Below, piece by piece: positions 15,052 to 16,304 of a stretch of DNA of 16,304 nt. The notes under the pieces were generated by a model, which saw only the letters and a list, made by a program, of their open reading frames with translations, was not told the DNA's origin and searched no databases. Numbering within the stretch: the stretch's first letter is position 1; each line of letters opens with the position of its first letter. A program made the translations under genes and the position numbers. Source of the stretch: Pseudomonadota bacterium (GTDB lineage Bacteria > Pseudomonadota > Gammaproteobacteria > Xanthomonadales > Xanthomonadaceae); assembly GCA_023393895.1 (NCBI GenBank), contig JAEXBT010000169.1, forward strand, positions 1 through 16,304. The letters run 5' to 3'.

Positions 15052-15507
15052 CTACCGCTTGGCGAACGCCACGTAGCGCGCCCGCATCGTGGTGGCTGCG
15101 CCGCCATCGGCCAGCGGCACCCGCGTCTCCAGCGTGATCCGCGCCTTGCCCTTTTGCGTGAACGCGGCGATGAAGGCCTCCCAGTCCTGGCCTTCGGCGG
15201 CCACCGCCTCGGCAACCAGGTCATCCCAGAGCGGCGCGAGGTACCTGACCTCGCTGTCGGCGACGAACACCTCGCTGCCCTCGAAACCGGCATGGTGCAG
15301 TCGCGCGGTCACCAGCGCCCAACCGGCGAGCGTCATCAGCGACACCAGCGAGCCCCCGAAGGCGCAGCCCTTGTCGTTGAGGTTCACCGAAAGCGGCGCG
15401 GTGAGCCGCAGCGTGTCGGCATCGATCGCACCCACCCCCACCTGCATCGCGCGGGCCATCGGGATGGTGTCGATGTGGTGGAGAAGGCTTTCGCGCAGCG
15501 CATCCAT
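15052..15507 (-). CDS. Hotdog-fold thioesterase (YiiD C-terminal domain family)
   Basis: A 151-residue single-domain protein of the hotdog thioesterase superfamily, most like the domain found at the C-terminus of E. coli YiiD. The signatures are an early MARAMQVGVGAIDADTLRLTAPLSVNLNDKG, the turn GCAFGGSLVSLMTLAGWAL (47-65) that forms the central helix and active-site region, and a later DSEVRYLAPLWDDLVAEA. It probably hydrolyses an acyl-CoA or acyl-ACP thioester, but the chain length and true substrate cannot be told. The ATG at 15507 has GGAG five bases upstream. It is divergent from hemD across 90 bp, and the small lipoprotein follows it by 30 bp. Confidence 0.87.
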   Translation of the reverse strand: MDALRESLLHHIDTIPMARAMQVGVGAIDADTLRLTAPLSVNLNDKGCAFGGSLVSLMTLAGWALVTARLHHAGFEGSEVFVADSEVRYLAPLWDDLVAEAVAAEGQDWEAFIAAFTQKGKARITLETRVPLADGGAATTMRARYVAFAKR

Positions 15508-15543
15508 GGCGGCTCCGGACAGGTCGTGGGCGGGTGGAAGCGG

Positions 15544-15573
15544 CGATGGTAGCCGCCGCGGCTTTCAATTCAA
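15544..15573 (-). promoter_or_regulatory. Candidate promoter of the thioesterase gene
   Basis: On the minus strand: -35 TTGAAT (plus 15568-15573, 4 of 6), a 16-base spacer and -10 TACCAT (plus 15546-15551, 4 of 6), about 38 bases before the ATG. The -10 lies in GGCTACCATCG, the same 11-mer as before the M16 protease gene. Confidence 0.4.
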
Positions 15574-15597
15574 CGCCGGCCCGGTTCCAATGGCCGG

Positions 15598-16304
15598 ATG
15601 CACGATGCCGGTTTCCTGCTGATTTCCCTGCGTCCGGTGGGTGGACACGCCGGATTGCGTCGCGCGGTGGCGCGCCGGGGCGGACGCCTGCTCGCGCTCC
15701 CGCCATGGCGACTGCAGGCGGCGACGGGCGCGGCCGCCACGGATGCCCTCGATGCGGCGCTGGCCTGTCCCACCGTGCTGTTCACCAGCCCGGCGGCAGT
15801 GCGCGCGGCCGCCACATTGCGCCCCCTCGCCAGCCCGCCCGGACGCGCTGTCCACGCGATTGGTGAAGGCACCCGGCGCGCGCTCATCGCCGCGGGCGTG
15901 GCCGATGCCCGGGCACCCGCGCGGATGGACAGCGAGGGGCTACTGGCGCTACCGGCGTTCGCCGCACTCGCCGATGGCGATGCGCTAGGCCTGGTCACCG
16001 CGCCGGGCGGCCGTGGCGAGATCGCCCGCCAACTGATCGCGCGCGGCGTGCGCATCGTGCGCGCGGATGTCTATGCCCGCGTGCCGGTGCCCTTGCGGCC
16101 CGCAGCGCTGCACGCCCTGCAGCAGGCGCTGGATGACGCGGCATCGCCCGTCGTCCTCGCGGTTTCCAGCGGCGAGGCCTTCGAACGCGTGCTGGCGGCG
16201 CTGCCGCCGCCGCTGCAATCGGCGCTGCGCAATGCCACCGTGGTCGCGGCCAGCGACCGGCTGGCCGGACTGGCCCGGAGCCGCGGCTTCGACCGCGTGC
16301 TCAC
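15598..16304 (+). CDS. hemD: Uroporphyrinogen-III synthase HemD (runs off the right edge)
   Basis: The enzyme closes hydroxymethylbilane, with inversion of ring D, to uroporphyrinogen III, the precursor of haem and sirohaem. The 235 residues visible contain no stop, and the family is about 250 long, so only a short C-terminal piece should be missing. HemD sequences are poorly conserved, so I rely on the pattern: a start FLLISLRPVGG, then PTVLFTSPAAVRAA (58-71), HAIGEGTRRAL (86-96), a second-domain REIARQ-like stretch GGRGEIARQLIARGVRIVRADVYARVP (137-163), VVLAVSSGEAFERVL (185-199) and VVAASDRLAGLARSRGFDRVL near the end. These match the two-domain alternation of HemD. The ATG at 15598 has only a weak upstream GGCCGG; the ATG at 15605 is out of frame. 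hemC is not next to it, as the upstream neighbour is the divergent thioesterase gene. Confidence 0.87.
   Translation, partial: MHDAGFLLISLRPVGGHAGLRRAVARRGGRLLALPPWRLQAATGAAATDALDAALACPTVLFTSPAAVRAAATLRPLASPPGRAVHAIGEGTRRALIAAGVADARAPARMDSEGLLALPAFAALADGDALGLVTAPGGRGEIARQLIARGVRIVRADVYARVPVPLRPAALHALQQALDDAASPVVLAVSSGEAFERVLAALPPPLQSALRNATVVAASDRLAGLARSRGFDRVL

Overview
The window is GC-rich and gene-dense, and it looks like a chromosomal segment from a gammaproteobacterium of the Xanthomonadaceae/Lysobacteraceae (Xanthomonas, Stenotrophomonas, Lysobacter, Luteimonas type). The best evidence is family resemblance. The left-edge gene reads as OleA, the olefin-biosynthesis thiolase studied in Xanthomonas campestris, and a 200-residue outer-membrane barrel resembles the Ax21 family of this group. 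The order rhodanese-secB-gpsA is a gammaproteobacterial housekeeping arrangement. I cannot name the genus. I see no insertion sequence, phage gene, CRISPR array, tRNA or rRNA, and no gene-free stretch above 300 bases; the largest gap is the 254 bp at 11511-11764.

Layout. On the left, read on the minus strand, are an M16 zinc protease (957-3803), a small DUF4156 lipoprotein (554-874) and the start of oleA (1-475, cut by the window edge). Divergent from the protease are an SDR oxidoreductase and the tRNA methyltransferase trmL (3892-5065, plus). A complete RND efflux operon follows on the minus strand from 11510 down to 5075: periplasmic adaptor, inner-membrane pump, outer-membrane channel and a TetR regulator, with the last three joined by 4-base ATGA overlaps. 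The Ax21-like gene (11765-12367, plus) diverges from it. Next, on the minus strand, are rhodanese (yibN-like), secB and gpsA (14537-12440), then a small lipoprotein and a hotdog thioesterase (14605-15507). The start of hemD runs off the right edge on the plus strand (15598-16304).

How it works together. The efflux operon encodes a full tripartite pump plus its probable own repressor. A TTGACA promoter upstream of the adaptor gene has a near-perfect inverted repeat across its spacer and -10, the expected place for a TetR operator, so negative autoregulation is the simplest model. The divergent Ax21-like gene has a separate tandem-half-site promoter candidate that resembles PhoP-type response-regulator sites. 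The remaining genes are conserved housekeeping functions: protein export (SecB), phospholipid precursor synthesis (GpsA), tRNA wobble modification (TrmL), tetrapyrrole synthesis (HemD) and head-to-head hydrocarbon synthesis (OleA).

I found no clearly new biological system. The most useful second looks are the operator/promoter overlap with the repressor as the last gene of the operon, the PhoP-like site before the Ax21-like gene, the lack of grxC between yibN and secB, a shared 11-base promoter-like motif, and a hairpin carrying the stop codons of two convergent genes.
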